From Pogostemon cablin (lineage: Eukaryota > Streptophyta > Magnoliopsida > Lamiales > Lamiaceae): a stretch of DNA of 64,000 nucleotides. Numbering within the stretch: the stretch's first letter is position 1; each line of letters starts with the position of its first letter. The DNA lies in contig CM042993.1 in assembly GCA_023678885.1 (NCBI GenBank), positions 2,006,501-2,070,500 of the forward strand, read 5' to 3'. Below the pieces are notes generated by a model, which worked only from the letters and a program-made list of their open reading frames with translations, made no database searches and had not been told where the DNA came from. Both the position numbers and the translations under genes were made by a program. Shown piece after piece: positions 1 through 13,003 of this stretch.

Positions 1-604
1 GCATGAGATACACAAATCTCGTTATAATGAAATTAATCAACTAAGTGTGAATTTATATTTACAAAAATTGTACTCACCAACAGTTGCATACTTTTTTCTT
101 CTTCTTTTTTCTTTCTTTTAATTTTTTTTTACACAATTTAGTAAAAGTCAGTTGTATAATACTTTCTTTTTTTTTATTTTTTTTTTATTTTACCTTTAAC
201 TAAGCATGGAGATTAAGAAAATTTTAATTTTAAAAGTTCTATGATATTTTTTTAGAAATAAATAGGTAAATGATAAATTATACTTAAGTGTGTTAGATAA
301 GAATATATTTATTTTTTAAATAAAATGTATGAAAGACGATACTCCGTTATTATGCTCTTTTATCATTAGTAAGAAAGGGAAAACTTTTGTATAACAGATC
401 AAAATGGCAGGTTGAAAACAAATAAAAAACGGAGGATGTATATAATACAATAAATTTTTAAGAAAGTGAAAACCTTAGTTATTTCTCCACTTTTTATTAA
501 ATACTTTATATTAATTTTTTTTAAATATTATTACTTTTTATTTATATTATAAATTTTTCATGAAATAATTTAATAGTATATTATTATTTTCATCAATTAA
601 ACAT

Positions 605-862
605 TACTCCCTTCGTCCCACGTTAAGATTTACGTTTTCCATTTTGGGTTGTTTCAAGATAAGGTTTACATTTCCTTTTTTGTCAAGTTGGGCGTGCACA
701 AAATAATTAATTATTTCATGTATAACTCGCACACAATACAAATACAACTACCCAGTTTACATTAAATATTATTTCTCTCACCTTACTACACATTAAAATA
801 TTATATCCCTTAATTTTCTTGAAAAAAACAAATATCAATGTTAACAAATGATGAAGTGAGTA
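605..862. mobile_element. Stowaway-like MITE, diverged
   Basis: The left end reads like the common plant MITE terminus (tactcccttcgtccca) and the right end is a decayed inverted version (gatgaagtgagta), each ending in TA. The interior shares phrases with the MITE at 12534-12805, such as the stretch about taatacaactacc and the attaaatattatttctctca run. This supports one non-autonomous Tc1/mariner-type family. No transposase is encoded. Confidence 0.55.
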
Positions 863-928
863 TTTTTTATTAAAATGTTTTTGCTTTTTATCCAAAATTC
901 ATTCCGTATTTCATACGGTAAAACAAAA

Positions 929-1148
929 GGTTTAGGGTATAATTATAATTTTATCCTTGTGGTTTAGGGTATATAATTTATCCTCAGGGTTTAGGGTTTA
1001 GGATATAATTGTAATTTTACCCTTGTAGTTTATGGTATAATTTATCCCTGGGGTTTAGGGTATAATTGTAATTTTACCCTTGTGGTTTACGATCTAATTT
1101 ATCCCTAGAGTTTAGGGTATAATTTATCCCTAAGGTTTAGGGTATAAT
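929..1148. repeat. Interstitial telomere-like minisatellite
   Basis: About seven imperfect units alternate the phrase ggtttagggtataat with att(g)taattttaccctt or tttatccct. The tttaggg word is the Arabidopsis-type plant telomere unit, here embedded in longer units of roughly 30-60 bases and once doubled (gggtttagggtttagg, near 985). It is a degenerate interstitial array rather than a true telomere, since unique DNA continues on both sides. Confidence 0.6.
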
Positions 1149-2013
1149 AGTTATTTAAATAAAATAAATTTAAATATAAAATAAAAAATAATATTAATAA
1201 AAGAGTATAAATTAATTAAGAAAAGTAGAGATCAAGTTATACCAATTCAATTGATACAATCGATCTATCCCGTGAAACAAATGATGCGGAATCATTTATG
1301 GAAGGAGCAATGATTTTAGATGGATTTAGAGAGGGAAGGAAAATAGTGTGGGTTGAGTAATCATGTTGACTAGCCTACAGCGTACGATATTAATCTTATC
1401 GTTATAAATGCAGAGGCGTATGATAGAAGGATACGAGTGTCGTGTCATTTCGAGCAGCCTTTTTTACAGGTAATAATATAGAGTAATTAAAATACACTCT
1501 CTATTATTTCATGATTATTGATTTTTAAAACATACAACTGCATTAATTAATCACCTCTTCTTTTTGACGATTTTGTAATTACTGCTACACTCAATTATTT
1601 TATCACCATCATTTAATGCGCAGTGAAATTATAAATTATCTTATCTCAAATTTATATGAAATTACGTAATTTATTTATGTATTTGTACTTATGAAATAAC
1701 TTTATAGTAGCATAGAATAAAATGATGCATTCTAAGTACTGAAAATGCTTTCACAAGGTTGTATTTATTCTAATAATCTCCTTATAAATATATAATCTTT
1801 ATATATCCAAATTTATTTATTTTTAATAATTAAGGGACAACCATGAAAAAATCAACTTTTTGGGGATATTTTTTTTATGAATAGTCCTAATTACATATAA
1901 TTAAAACTTTTATTTAATTAATTTAACGTTCTAATTTTAAACTCACATGAATGTATGACATTATAGCACTACCGCGGCCACTAAATTTTTCCCAACTCGA
2001 TCAATAATCATAG

Positions 2014-2014
<1 letters not shown>

Positions 2015-2067
<53 letters not shown>
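2015..2067. repeat. (AT)n microsatellite
   Basis: About 26 uninterrupted TA dinucleotides. Shorter TA runs occur near 2586-2599, 3882-3893 and 6885-6899. Confidence 0.9.
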
Positions 2068-2069
<2 letters not shown>

Positions 2070-4520
2070 TAATTTCATCGCCTGACAATTATTTAAGCTG
2101 ACCTTGTATATAATATTTATTTATATTAATTTGACCTATACTATATTGCCCAAAAATTTAGATAGACCTAGGTATTAATAGCATAACTGAAAATTTGACT
2201 ATATATAATCTCCATTGAAAATTAGTTTCCCTACGGAAATAATTAAAATAAATTAATTAATAAATTATTTTAAATAAAATTTTAATCGAGAAGAATATGA
2301 TTGCATTAGATATGCCTACTAGTACCATATTCAAAGGAGAAACTGAAGAAAATTAAATATAGGGCCTGATTTAGGATCAAATATAAATATTAAATGTATC
2401 ATCGTTATATTAATTATGTGAAGATTTAGTGTATCCATGGAGAAGCCCAAAAGAATGGGCATGTGTCCATTAAAAATAAATAAAATCAATCTTACTTTTA
2501 TTACAATTACTAAAATTATTTACATAATATTATTGATGATAGTGAAAATTCACGTAATTTGAGCTGAGAAAGCGCTCATCAATTATATATATATATATAA
2601 AGTAAAATTTGCTAATTTAAACCATAGCTAGGAGATTTCGATCACCGTACCAATTTTGTGCAGGTGAGTTTCAAATAAATAACGTGCATGCACTACTATG
2701 TAATAACATAATTAAAATACTAGAAACATTATATTATTGAAGAAAAGGGAAAACAAATTCAGCAGAAATAAAATTTAAATAAAAACCCACAAAAACAATA
2801 AGAGGAAAAGGTTCCAATTGGTCTCGTTAAAACCTTTCTGTGTAAAATTCAATTACAATACACATATGAATCAAAAATAAAAAAGAATTAAAAATCAAAT
2901 TAAATAATTAGAAGTAATAATAATTAATAACATTTAATGTTATAACCGGATAAATTAATAAAAATTACAACTTACATATCAATTGTTATATAAACAGAAG
3001 CTTGTCATTTATGGGGGAAAACCAATAAGCTGGCAATCGATTAAAAATTTATAATATTAGTAGATCAATTTTGTTATAAGTTAATTTAAGATTATTAAAC
3101 AGAAAAGGTTTTGTTCCAAAAATGTCTATTCGCAATTACACACTACTAGTATATGTGATGGAACGCAATTCTGAATCCACAAGAAAGGTTGCTATTATAA
3201 TTTGTAATAAATTTGACAAATGTCTCATCTAGATCTATGTATATGAAATTTCATTTTCTTTATCTAAGTTGAAAGATATGGACTTGTGAATTGTGATGCT
3301 ACTGGCGTGATTTATATCATCATAATTAAATTAAATAATATCTCTAATAAATTGATAAATATTTTCAACTAATACTATTTTATTATTCGTAAATAAATTG
3401 ATATAGTTACTCTTTTATTTATTTTTTTAGGTCTAATTGAGCTGGTGTTATGGGCGTCAAACTCTTTTAACAACTTTTCTCTAAGTATAAAGGATTAATT
3501 ATAAACTATAAAGATAAAATTATAGTACTTCAATACCATATCTTCTTCATACATTCAAAGCAAGTCAATTTAATTTGAATGAATTGACGATAAAATTCTC
3601 TAAATAAAAATACAAGATACAACAAATCCTTGCAAAAAAAATAATAATAATAAACCTTGAATTATAATACTTCCTCCATCTCAACTTTTCACTTTTTTTT
3701 TTTATAAATTTAAAAAGTGAGAAACTTGCTAGTACTTACCACAAATTACTATTTAACATATTGCATGTATTAAACTATAATATATATGGTCTATATAACT
3801 GGTTCACTAATTTTTACATAATATTTATCATATGAGACATGAAACCTCTGTATGATAATTTTTAAAAAAAAAAACTTATTATATATATATATAATATTAA
3901 ATAAAATACGATGAATATTATAGAATCACGTGGTAAGCTACCAAAAAAGAAAGTACATTAAGGAAAAAATAAAACTGTGATGCTAATAAACAAAACAGTA
4001 GAGTGTTTAATTATAAGCCTAACACGTGAATAGACAAAAATACCCCCTCCATATAAAGTAATTGGCAGGCCCAGAAATGAACAAGTTGAATTCTCTATTA
4101 CATTTCCGGTGTTTCATTGGTGTTTCACAACATAAAAATACTATACCCTACAAATGACCATTAAACCCTTGGGGCAAGTATTAAATTTTGGGCATTAATT
4201 GTGCCACGTGTCAATTATTTAATTTATGAAATAATAGATGAAACACCATTATGAAACAAGTGATATCATTTGAGAAATGAATGAGTGGAAGCGGTTTATT
4301 AAACTCCACTCCACAGACTTTCCATAATCAATTGGTAGCAAGGTGAAGGGGCATTTAAGTCGCACAATATACCCCCCTATCTCCTTATTTACTACTCCCC
4401 CTCTTCACTCACTCACTCACTCACTAATCCCTCAGTTGAACAAATTTCTCAATAATCTTTCTTATTGCACATATATATAAATATAATTAGAGAAGTATCA
4501 ATTGTTGGTTAGTTTGATCG

Positions 4521-6005
4521 ATGGGTCGTTCTCCCTGTTGTGATAAAATTGGGTTGAAGAAAGGGCCATGGACACCTGAAGAAGATCAGAAACTCTTGGC
4601 TTATATTGAAGAACATGGCCATGGAAGCTGGAGGGCCTTACCTGCTAAAGCTGGTCAATCACCATTTTGAAACTCTTTTTTTTTTTTAAAAAAAAAAACA
4701 AATGATTTAATTTAATGTTGTGTTTGGGTGAGTGTAGGGCTTCAGAGATGTGGAAAGAGTTGCAGATTGAGGTGGACTAACTATTTGAGGCCTGATATTA
4801 AAAGAGGCAAATTCAGTTTACAGGAGGAGCAAACAATCATTCAACTGCATGCTCTTTTAGGAAATAGGTTTACTTACTAACATTTTCTTTTTTTAATGTT
4901 TCAGCTTCAAATCTCTTGTAATTCCAACATTCTTATTTTTGGATTTTTCTTCTACAAGTCACTTGATAATGTATTAGATTTGTAGATTTTGTCTTTTCTT
5001 TTTGCTGATTAAGCGGTGTTGGATTGTCTTCTTCCACAGGTGGTCGGCCATAGCCACTCATTTGCCCAAAAGAACTGACAATGAGATCAAGAATTATTGG
5101 AACACTCATCTCAAGAAGAGGTTAGCCAAAATGGGTATTGACCCGGTCACCCACAAACCCAAGAACGATGCTCTCTTATCCACTGATGGCCAATCCAAGA
5201 ATACGGCTAATCTCAGCCATATGGCTCAGTGGGAGAGCGCTCGACTCGAAGCCGAAGCAAGATTGGTCCGTCAATCCAAGATCCGCTCCACCACCCCCAA
5301 CGTACACGTATAATAAACTACCACCTCATCTAAAAACTTAATTAAAATAGTACTCCATTAATTTTAAATTATAATTTGAAGCAGGCTCAAAGCTCGGAAT
5401 TCGGCTCGGCTTCAAGCCAGCTCCAGAAGCCGGCTGCTCCGTGTCTCGACGTGCTTAAGGCGTGGAACGGCTGGAGCAAGACAGGAGAAGCTGCAGCAGC
5501 GTCGAGTGGAGGCGTTTCGGCGGCGGGAGTCGTCGGGGAGTTGGAGTCTCCGACATCGACGCTCAGCTCAGCCGCTGGAGTAGCTGAAAGCTCCGCCGCT
5601 TTCGTGGGCTTCGTAAGGAACTCGTCCGTGTCATGCGACGGAGGCATGACGAAGGAAGAGAACGACGGGGAGTGGAAGCATATGGGCGCGTACGCGGATC
5701 GGGTCGGGAATTCGGGTCCATACACCTCGGTATTGCAGGGAACGGCGTCGTTTCCCTGGACAACGACGTCGGATTCCATGCGAGCGAATTCGGAGCACGT
5801 TTCCACCGGAAGTTTCGTGGAGAAGTTTACCGATCTCCTGCTGAGTACTTCTTCCGGCGATCGGCGGTTCTCGGAAGACGGCGGCGAGTCGGATAACGGC
5901 AGCGGCAGCTCCGGCGGCGGCGATTATTATGGAGATAATAAGAATTATTGGAATAGCATTCTTAATCTGGTGAATGCTTCACCTTCTGATTCGCCAATAT
6001 TTTGA
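4521..6005 (+). CDS. MYB106-like: MIXTA-like R2R3-MYB transcription factor (subgroup 9)
   Basis: Four exons fit in frame: 4521-4653, 4738-4867, 5040-5301 and 5385-6005, giving 381 residues. The first two exons are 133 and 130 nt with introns after AG and GNR, the classic R2R3-MYB layout. The start MGRSPCCDK, R2 repeat (PWTPEEDQKLLAYIEEHG, RCGKSCRLRWTNYLRPDIKRG) and R3 repeat (ALLGNRWSAIATHLPKRTDN) are intact. After the DNA-binding domain the motif AQWESARLEAEARLVRQSK marks subgroup 9, the MIXTA/MYB16/MYB106 clade. Family members act in the nucleus on epidermal cell outgrowth, trichome branching and cuticle formation. Exon 4 is Ser/Gly/Ala-rich and probably contains the activation domain; it is more GC-rich than its surroundings. 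Intron 3 is only 83 nt, so reading straight through would give a false stop at 5311. Assignment to the MIXTA clade is firm; the exact ortholog is not. Confidence 0.93.
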
Positions 6006-8241
6006 TGGATTTTTCGAACAAGATTCAATAGTTTCAGCCACCAACTGTAGAGATCAAGTCTTAATTATCAGTTTTTTTAATTAATAAATCTTCTAATTAT
6101 CATGTGCATTATTCATAGCTTCACTTTAATTAGTTTCAAATAAAAATTAAATTGTATTGATATCGTGGATCACATTTTAGTGCCAACTTATTTAATATTT
6201 AATTAACATTTAAAAAGATTTTAATTACATAAAGTGAAGAGACGTGCAATTTTAATTTGTAGATTTTTTAGAAGAAAGGCAATTGTCAATATAAATAAGA
6301 TTATTAATTCAAATATAGAATAAACTTGTATGATCACTTTGATGCCATGTATATATGGAATAAGAATAAAATATTAATGAAATGGGAAATTAATAATGAA
6401 CACATAATTTATTGCTATTGGTTTTATGTCACAATCGACCAAACAATGAAAGCAATAATTCATAAAAGTCTTTTAATTTTTTGCTGTTTAGGTAAATCCA
6501 GACCTATTCCTCCGTGACATGTTTTGTTTTTTACTTTAAAAATTTTATTTGCAAAACTTTCAGGATGAAACCATCTTACATAATGAATATTTTGAAATAG
6601 ATAAAAAAATAATAATATTTTTAATAAAAAAGTTATAAGTAATTGATGATTATTATATAAATTATTTCATAAGTGATTTATACTTTATATAAGAAATAAT
6701 AATTTTTCTAATGTAAAATGATAACATCTCTATTAAGGAGTGATTACAAATTAAAAAAATTCACGTGATCTTCTCACGAGAGTTGCCCAATTTAATTAAT
6801 AGTGCTTATATTATATAATCTACAAGCTCGACGATTGATGTGCGAAAAATAATAATACTTATAATATAAAAAAAAATGCAATCCATATATATATATATAC
6901 ATGATTATAAAAGTATATACTTCTATGATGAATTTCATTTAGAATGACTATTGTGGTACGGTACCGATTACACCACATTAAATCTTTTCTAATTTTAAAT
7001 TATAATTAAAAGGACAATTACTATTAGAATTAATAAGGTAATTAAGGTTTATTTTGAATATACGAGAGTTTGTGAATAGTGATAATTTATGTTAGTTTTG
7101 TATTATGGAGTAAAATGCTAGTTTTAATTGTATGTCAAACTCAAATAAAATATAACATTAGGTAAACCTATCTATACCTTATTGAACTATAAAAATGAAT
7201 TCACATCTATATTCTAAGAATATAAAATAAAACATGAACCATTAAACTAAAATATCAAACGAACCACAACAATAAATTATCACGTCGCAGGAATATATGC
7301 AACACTTTCATTTCAAGCAATCGATTCTGTTTGCCAAATTCATTTTATTTTAAGAAAAAAATAGCTTTATATTATTATGGAGTAAAAATAAGGGACAGCG
7401 AAAAATAAATAAGAATGAGAAAAAAATAAAAAAAATCTAAGAGTCCTGTTTAATAATGAGACGACACTCTCCTGTAAATGTCTTAAATAAGAGTGAGAGT
7501 AGTGAATTTAATACCTCCCACTCTTAAATAAATTATTAATAAGTCAGTATTAAATTTATTAATTAGTTAAAAACATCAATTTATTAATTAGTTAAAAACG
7601 TTTTAAATTGGAAAAACTCATTACAGTACAGTATTTACAGATTAATTAGCACTAACAATAATATGGTTCACGAAATAGCCACATTACAGATTATATCTTT
7701 GCGGATCCGATTTCCTGTGTCACTTTTGTACATCATCTCCTGTACCACCTCTCGGATTGTCGCCACGTAGGAGGTGAGAGAAAAAAATTAACCCCCACTT
7801 CACAAGTTAAATGAAAATGTTTATTTTTTCTTTGTTCATGTATTGGAAAAAAACTCTTAGACCGAATCATTAATTGTATCCGAACGGCGTCGTTCCAAGG
7901 ACAACAAGCTGCTTTTCCAACAATGATATAAATAATGTTGGCATGCATAGTCCACACCGTCGACTCTAAAAGCGCACGTCTAAATCATCACTTATCCTTA
8001 TTAAGCTGGAAACACGACTTTAACTTCTTTTAATGTCATTAATTAGTGTAAGTGTGCAACTTAATGCCTTAATCATTGACTCACCCTTTGCTAAAACCTT
8101 CTCCATGTGATCATTTCTATTTTCGACACTTCATATAAGTTAGTCGTTTGCTTTAGATCAATAATAACCCTCAAAATAACAGGTCTTATATTTAATTAAT
8201 TTTTTAAATAACTGTATAACTATTAAGGGCCATACTACTAG

Positions 8242-8657
8242 CACTAGAAAAAAAATAATAATAATACTATTTTTTAGCTATCGAATTTACCAACGGAATT
8301 CAATTAGTTGGTAATTATTAATAAATGAACAACAAAAATGACATTTTTGTTTTAGCAACGGAATGTCAATAGATTTATTCTCTATTTTAGCAAAGGAATT
8401 CAATCCGTTGGTAATTACCAACGGATTGCCATGTTAATCATTATATAAATTACCAACGAATTACCAATGAAATTACTTATCAACGGAATTGATTTTTCGT
8501 TGCTAAAAATTTATCAACCACCACTTTATCAACGGATTCCGTTGTTAATCCGTTGGTAAGTCAATTTAACAATGGAATTGGTAAGCCAATTTAACAATGG
8601 AATTAAAGTTTTTACCAACGGAATATTCTGTTCATAAAAAACAGTTTTTTTGTAGTG
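8242..8657. mobile_element. CACTA-type (En/Spm) non-autonomous element
   Basis: The element begins cactagaaaaaaaata and ends tttttttgtagtg, the reverse complement of the canonical CACTACAAAAAAA terminus. Inside, the words accaacggaatt, caacggatt and ccgttggtaa recur about ten times in both orientations, as expected of subterminal transposase-binding repeats. The flanking triplets are tag and tat, so a 3-bp target duplication is only partly preserved. There is no coding capacity. Confidence 0.7.
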
Positions 8658-11543
8658 TATATAATATCTTGTTTTTGCATTTTATTTAATAGTTATCACC
8701 TTTTGTAAAATATAGAGTACTTTTTTTTATTTCAAATGTTATTATTTTTTCTTATATTACAAATTGCTCATCAAATAATTAATTTATTGTATTACTATCG
8801 CCTTCATTAATTAATTCAAGTTTTACTTTTTCTTTAACATTTTAAAATATTACGTCTAGTATGTATTTTTTACTGCATTCACTTCATCAAACATTTAATA
8901 CTATAGTATTAGCACGTGTATATTAGTGAAAATGCAGCAAAATAAGAAAAAGATACTCCTCTATGTGTAAGAACTTAAAGGGTGCGTTTTGTTCACTTTA
9001 AATTAATAATATTTATTGGATCTTAAAATTTTCTAAAAATTAGAAAATTTATATGTTAATTGGATTTATGCGGGCTTAATTTTCATCTAAACCCATTAAT
9101 AAAAAGCAAGGGGCCCAATGAAATACAACCTTGATGGAAAGTATGTTACAACATCCCATGAAACTAATATGAAATTAAGAGAATTCTAATGCTCATCCAT
9201 TGCCTATCACATTTACAAGCTTTATTAACTCACCTATTAACCTTAGTAAATCAAACACAAAATACGCATGGCGTATGTGCGTCTAATGTGTTTATAAATA
9301 AAGACATAAATAAATACTCCAATTAAATATAATTCCAGTAATAATGAGATATGCTACATATTTGTTTCAAAGCTTACTTCAATACTTAAGTATTTAAGTA
9401 CATGTTTGGGCATAATTTAAGGATTTCATGAGAAGCAAGTTTTTTTTTAAAAAAAAAGATTAAATATCAACTTAAACAATTACAAATTTTATTTTATAGA
9501 TTTATAATGCTAGGATGTTTTTATTTTGGGCAATACTACAATTTATTGATCAAGATCGCATGAGTAAATATATATTAAAAAGATAAACCACAAAAATTAA
9601 AGACTCAACTCAAAAATGAGGGTTAGTGACACATTGCGGCATTTGGGCAATATAATGTATCAAAACATTGATAGTACAACGAACGTTACAAATATAATAA
9701 AAATTACTATTGTTTAAAATTATTTGTTTGCAACCAGAATGAAATTTCCAAACTCCGAAATATCTATTATTGAGAGTCGAAACCTCCATTTGAACAGATA
9801 AAACCACATCAACAAAGATTTTTAAATCTCCTCATTCCTAACAATCACGCTTTCAATAATCATGTCTAGCATGTTGTCTAATTCAATTCATAAGTATATA
9901 TTAATAGCTTAATTAAGTCAATTTATTTCCAACAATATTAATGTACACTTATAAATTAAAAAAAAAATAGTTCATGATGAATGAATTTGAAAAAAATTAA
10001 ATAAAAAATTACTTGTTCGATTTAGTTATGTATTAAGATGAAATAACCCTTAAAAAAATAAAGAGGGTGTTGGGCAATAATGAATGAGAATATTAATTTC
10101 ATCTTTTTGTATTCGCATATATTGCACTAAATTAAGCTTATAAATACACTTTATGATTGTCACATGTATTATACTTAATGTATTTAATTATTATTTATAG
10201 CAAGATGAAATTAAAACAAAACAAGTTTATCAAACTTTTAGAGTCAATCTAAATTGTGCTACATACACTAAGGAAAGATCAAATCAATTTTTGAAGAAAA
10301 TGAGTAATTAACTTAGCTAATGTATGTATATTATTATTAATAAATTTATATAAACTATGCTTCATTTAATATATTTTTCTCCTTTTTTTCTAGCACAGTG
10401 GATGTGAAGTAATAATAGTGGTTTTATAAATTTAAGAATTGACAGCCATTTGATCCAATTATATATCAAAGTAAATGCTTTAAAAAATAGCAATGTTTTT
10501 TTAAAAATTTTTAATCTATATTTTCTACCAAAAAATGTGGTTCATATTTCACCATTATCAACTTCACAGCCTGTCGTCATAAATGATACATTTAATACTC
10601 AAGGAAACAATGTCTCATTATTTTTCTGTCAGATTTTTTTTCGAATTAATGTACTAATATTTTAAAAAGCTCCTAAAATGGGGTTAAATTGCAAATAAAT
10701 TATTTGGAAATTGCATGATTTATGGTGCTGTGAAGACTTTTCCGAGTTCTGTGGAGATTTTTATTATAAATAAATAACTTAATTATTAATGTTCTGTTTT
10801 AAAACCAAACACCAGAGCTTGAATTTAATAAAAATAATATAGACGAATTCATATATATATATATTAATACCACTTTTTAAAGAAAAAACTGTTTATATTA
10901 AAATACAAAATCTTGTTATAAACACGCACAATAGCTGCATATGTTATGTATGCGCTTTCTCACACAAAGAGTTAATATAATGGAGATTTATATTATTATT
11001 ATTTTATGTAAAATAAAAATAAAAAAGTAATAAACTAAATAATGATCAAGTTGAGACATAATTTGCAAGACTCCAACAATGATGGAGTAATTCCCCAAAT
11101 TTGGAGAGAGAATTTTATAAATAAATTTAAATTTTTATAATAAAAAATCAGAATAGTGCAGATTGGCGACTGGGCTTTAATAGTATCAACGGATCAAACC
11201 AATTAAATTTCAGGAAACCCAAAAGGCTGCTTTTATATTTCACTCAAAAAGACCTGCACCTACCTGGTAAGTAGATTTCTAGATTCTACCCATAATTTTT
11301 TTTTAATTCTTTTAAAAAGACATGGTTATTTGATATTGTAATTGTTAACTAATGCTACCTTAAATCCATTAAAAGTTTGTGTTTGCTCTTTACATATATA
11401 ATATTTTAATTTTTGGTGAATAATTGTATACAATCAAGTGAGATCATTTTTACATTTTCATACGTAGTTTCTCAATTACATTTTATTTATACTATAAATT
11501 GTTATGATATAATCAGTTAAATTAATATTCTAAATGCTTATTA

Positions 11544-11799
11544 GGTGATGTTTGGTTAGGTGAGTTTTGAAAATCGTGTTCTACGTTTGTTTTGAGTTTT
11601 GAGTATGGTATATTTTAACTTTATATAAAATTAATGTATTAATTTATTTAAAAAGTTGAATGAGAGAGGAGTAATAAAGAGAAAGTATATTAATTGAGGA
11701 AAGAGAATGTAGTAGGTATATATAGGGGTGCTTTTTAAAATTTGAATGTGGGTTTTGAAAATCAAAACCTAAGTTTGAAAACCATAATCCAACATTGCC
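11544..11799. mobile_element. Tourist-like MITE, copy 1 of an inverted pair
   Basis: The ends ggtgatgtttggtt and aatccaacattgcc are inverted repeats, flanked by TTA at 11541-11543 and 11800-11802. TTA duplications are typical of PIF/Harbinger (Tourist) MITEs. The body aligns with the reverse complement of 11803-12117, for example around gtattaatttatttaaaaa and agagaatgtagta. Confidence 0.7.
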
Positions 11800-11802
11800 T
11801 TA

Positions 11803-12117
11803 GGTTATGTTCGTTTTCAAATTTTAAATCCAGGTTTTGATTTTTCAAAACCCACATCCAAATTTTAAAAACCTTCCCTATATATACATACTACATTCTC
11901 TCTCTTTAAAAACCTCCCCTATATATACATACTACATTCTCTCTCTTCAATTAATATACTTACTATCTTTATCTCTCCTCTCTCATTTTATTTTTTAAAT
12001 AAATTAATACATTGATTTGACATAAAGTTAAAATCTACCTACTCAAAACCCAAAACAAACATAGAACACACTATTTATGGTTTTCAAATTCCACATAATC
12101 CCAAACCAAACATTATC
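11803..12117. mobile_element. Tourist-like MITE, copy 2 of an inverted pair
   Basis: It starts ggttatgttcg and ends ccaaaccaaacattatc, flanked by TTA at 11800-11802 (shared with copy 1) and 12118-12120. It is in opposite orientation to copy 1 and carries a local duplication of a segment of about 44 bases (cctatatatacatactacattctctctc appears twice, as two shorter matching pieces). The same family recurs at 34279-34584. Confidence 0.7.
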
Positions 12118-12336
12118 TTAGTAATTTGGGATTGGTCTTTATACTGAATTCATAAGTATGTAAAAAAAATAAGATAGTGAATAAATGGAGTATTTAAACA
12201 AACCAGTGTTCACAATTAACAAAATAAATTGGAAAACACTAACCTACAAATTAATACAGTATATTATGTTTTTTCTTCAACTTATAAATCATTCATTAGA
12301 TCATTCACATCCAAATAAGGGTATGAGTAAACCAGA

Positions 12337-13003
12337 GAGAAAATATCAATTTTAGTCCTATATCTTTTATCAAATCCAATTTTAGTCCTATAACTTTTAG
12401 TATTTTCAATTTTAGTCATTTTAGTTTCAATTTTGATCCTATAACTTTTAAATTTTTAATTATAATCCTACAAGTTTCAAATTTAGTCATATATCTTTTA
12501 GAATTATCAAAATTAGTCATGTATCTTTTGAGATACTCCCTCCATCCCATAAAAGTTGACACACTTTCCTTTTTGGTTTGTCCCACTAAAGTTGACACAT
12601 TTCCTTTTTAATATATGGGACCCACACAAAAACAATTAATATATTCTCATGAGCCTCATATATCACCTCTAATACAACTACCCTCCACACATTAAATATT
12701 ATTTCTCTCACTTTCACTTTACTCCACATTATATTAAATTATCATACTCCTTAATCTCCGTACAAAAAAAAAAAATATACCAACTTCTTCGGGACGAAGT
12801 GAGTATGATATTATTTATAATAGGACTAATTTTCATAATTAAAAAATATATAGGACTAATTTTGAAACTTATAGGACTAAAATTGAAATTTAAAAAGTTA
12901 CATGATCAAAATTGAAATTAAAAAGACTAAAATTGAAAATACTAAAAGTTACAAGATTAAAATTGAATTTAATAAAAAATACGGGACCAAAATTGATATT
13001 TTC
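12337..13003. mobile_element. Foldback (long-inverted-repeat) element interrupted by a MITE
   Basis: The left arm (12337-12533) is built of degenerate units like caattttagtcctataactttt. The right arm (12806-13003) carries the inverse, such as aaaagttacaagattaaaattg and ggaccaaaattgatatttt. The outer ends match as inverted repeats (aaaatatcaattttagtcc and ggaccaaaattgatatttt). A separate MITE occupies the centre. Confidence 0.65.
12534..12805. mobile_element. Stowaway-like MITE nested in a foldback element
   Basis: It begins tactccctccatcccata and ends cgggacgaagtgagta, an imperfect terminal inverted repeat with TA at each edge. It sits precisely between the two arms of the element at 12337-13003, so it inserted later, into the loop region. 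Confidence 0.7.

Larger units (their letters stand above)
1..4520. other. AT-rich intergenic DNA upstream of the MYB gene
   Basis: No open reading frame or splice-consistent gene model is visible here. The stretch holds a Stowaway-like MITE, a telomere-like repeat block and an (AT)n microsatellite, listed separately. The last 200 bases before the MYB start codon include a CT/CACT-rich tract near 4395-4430 that looks like a typical plant 5' leader or core-promoter pyrimidine patch. Otherwise it is low-complexity A/T sequence. Confidence 0.6.

Noticed and set aside
5002..5341. Apparent premature stop of the MYB gene at 5311
   Set aside because: An 83-nt intron (gtacac...gcag, 5302-5384) removes the stop and joins phase 0 to exon 4, whose frame stays open to 6005.
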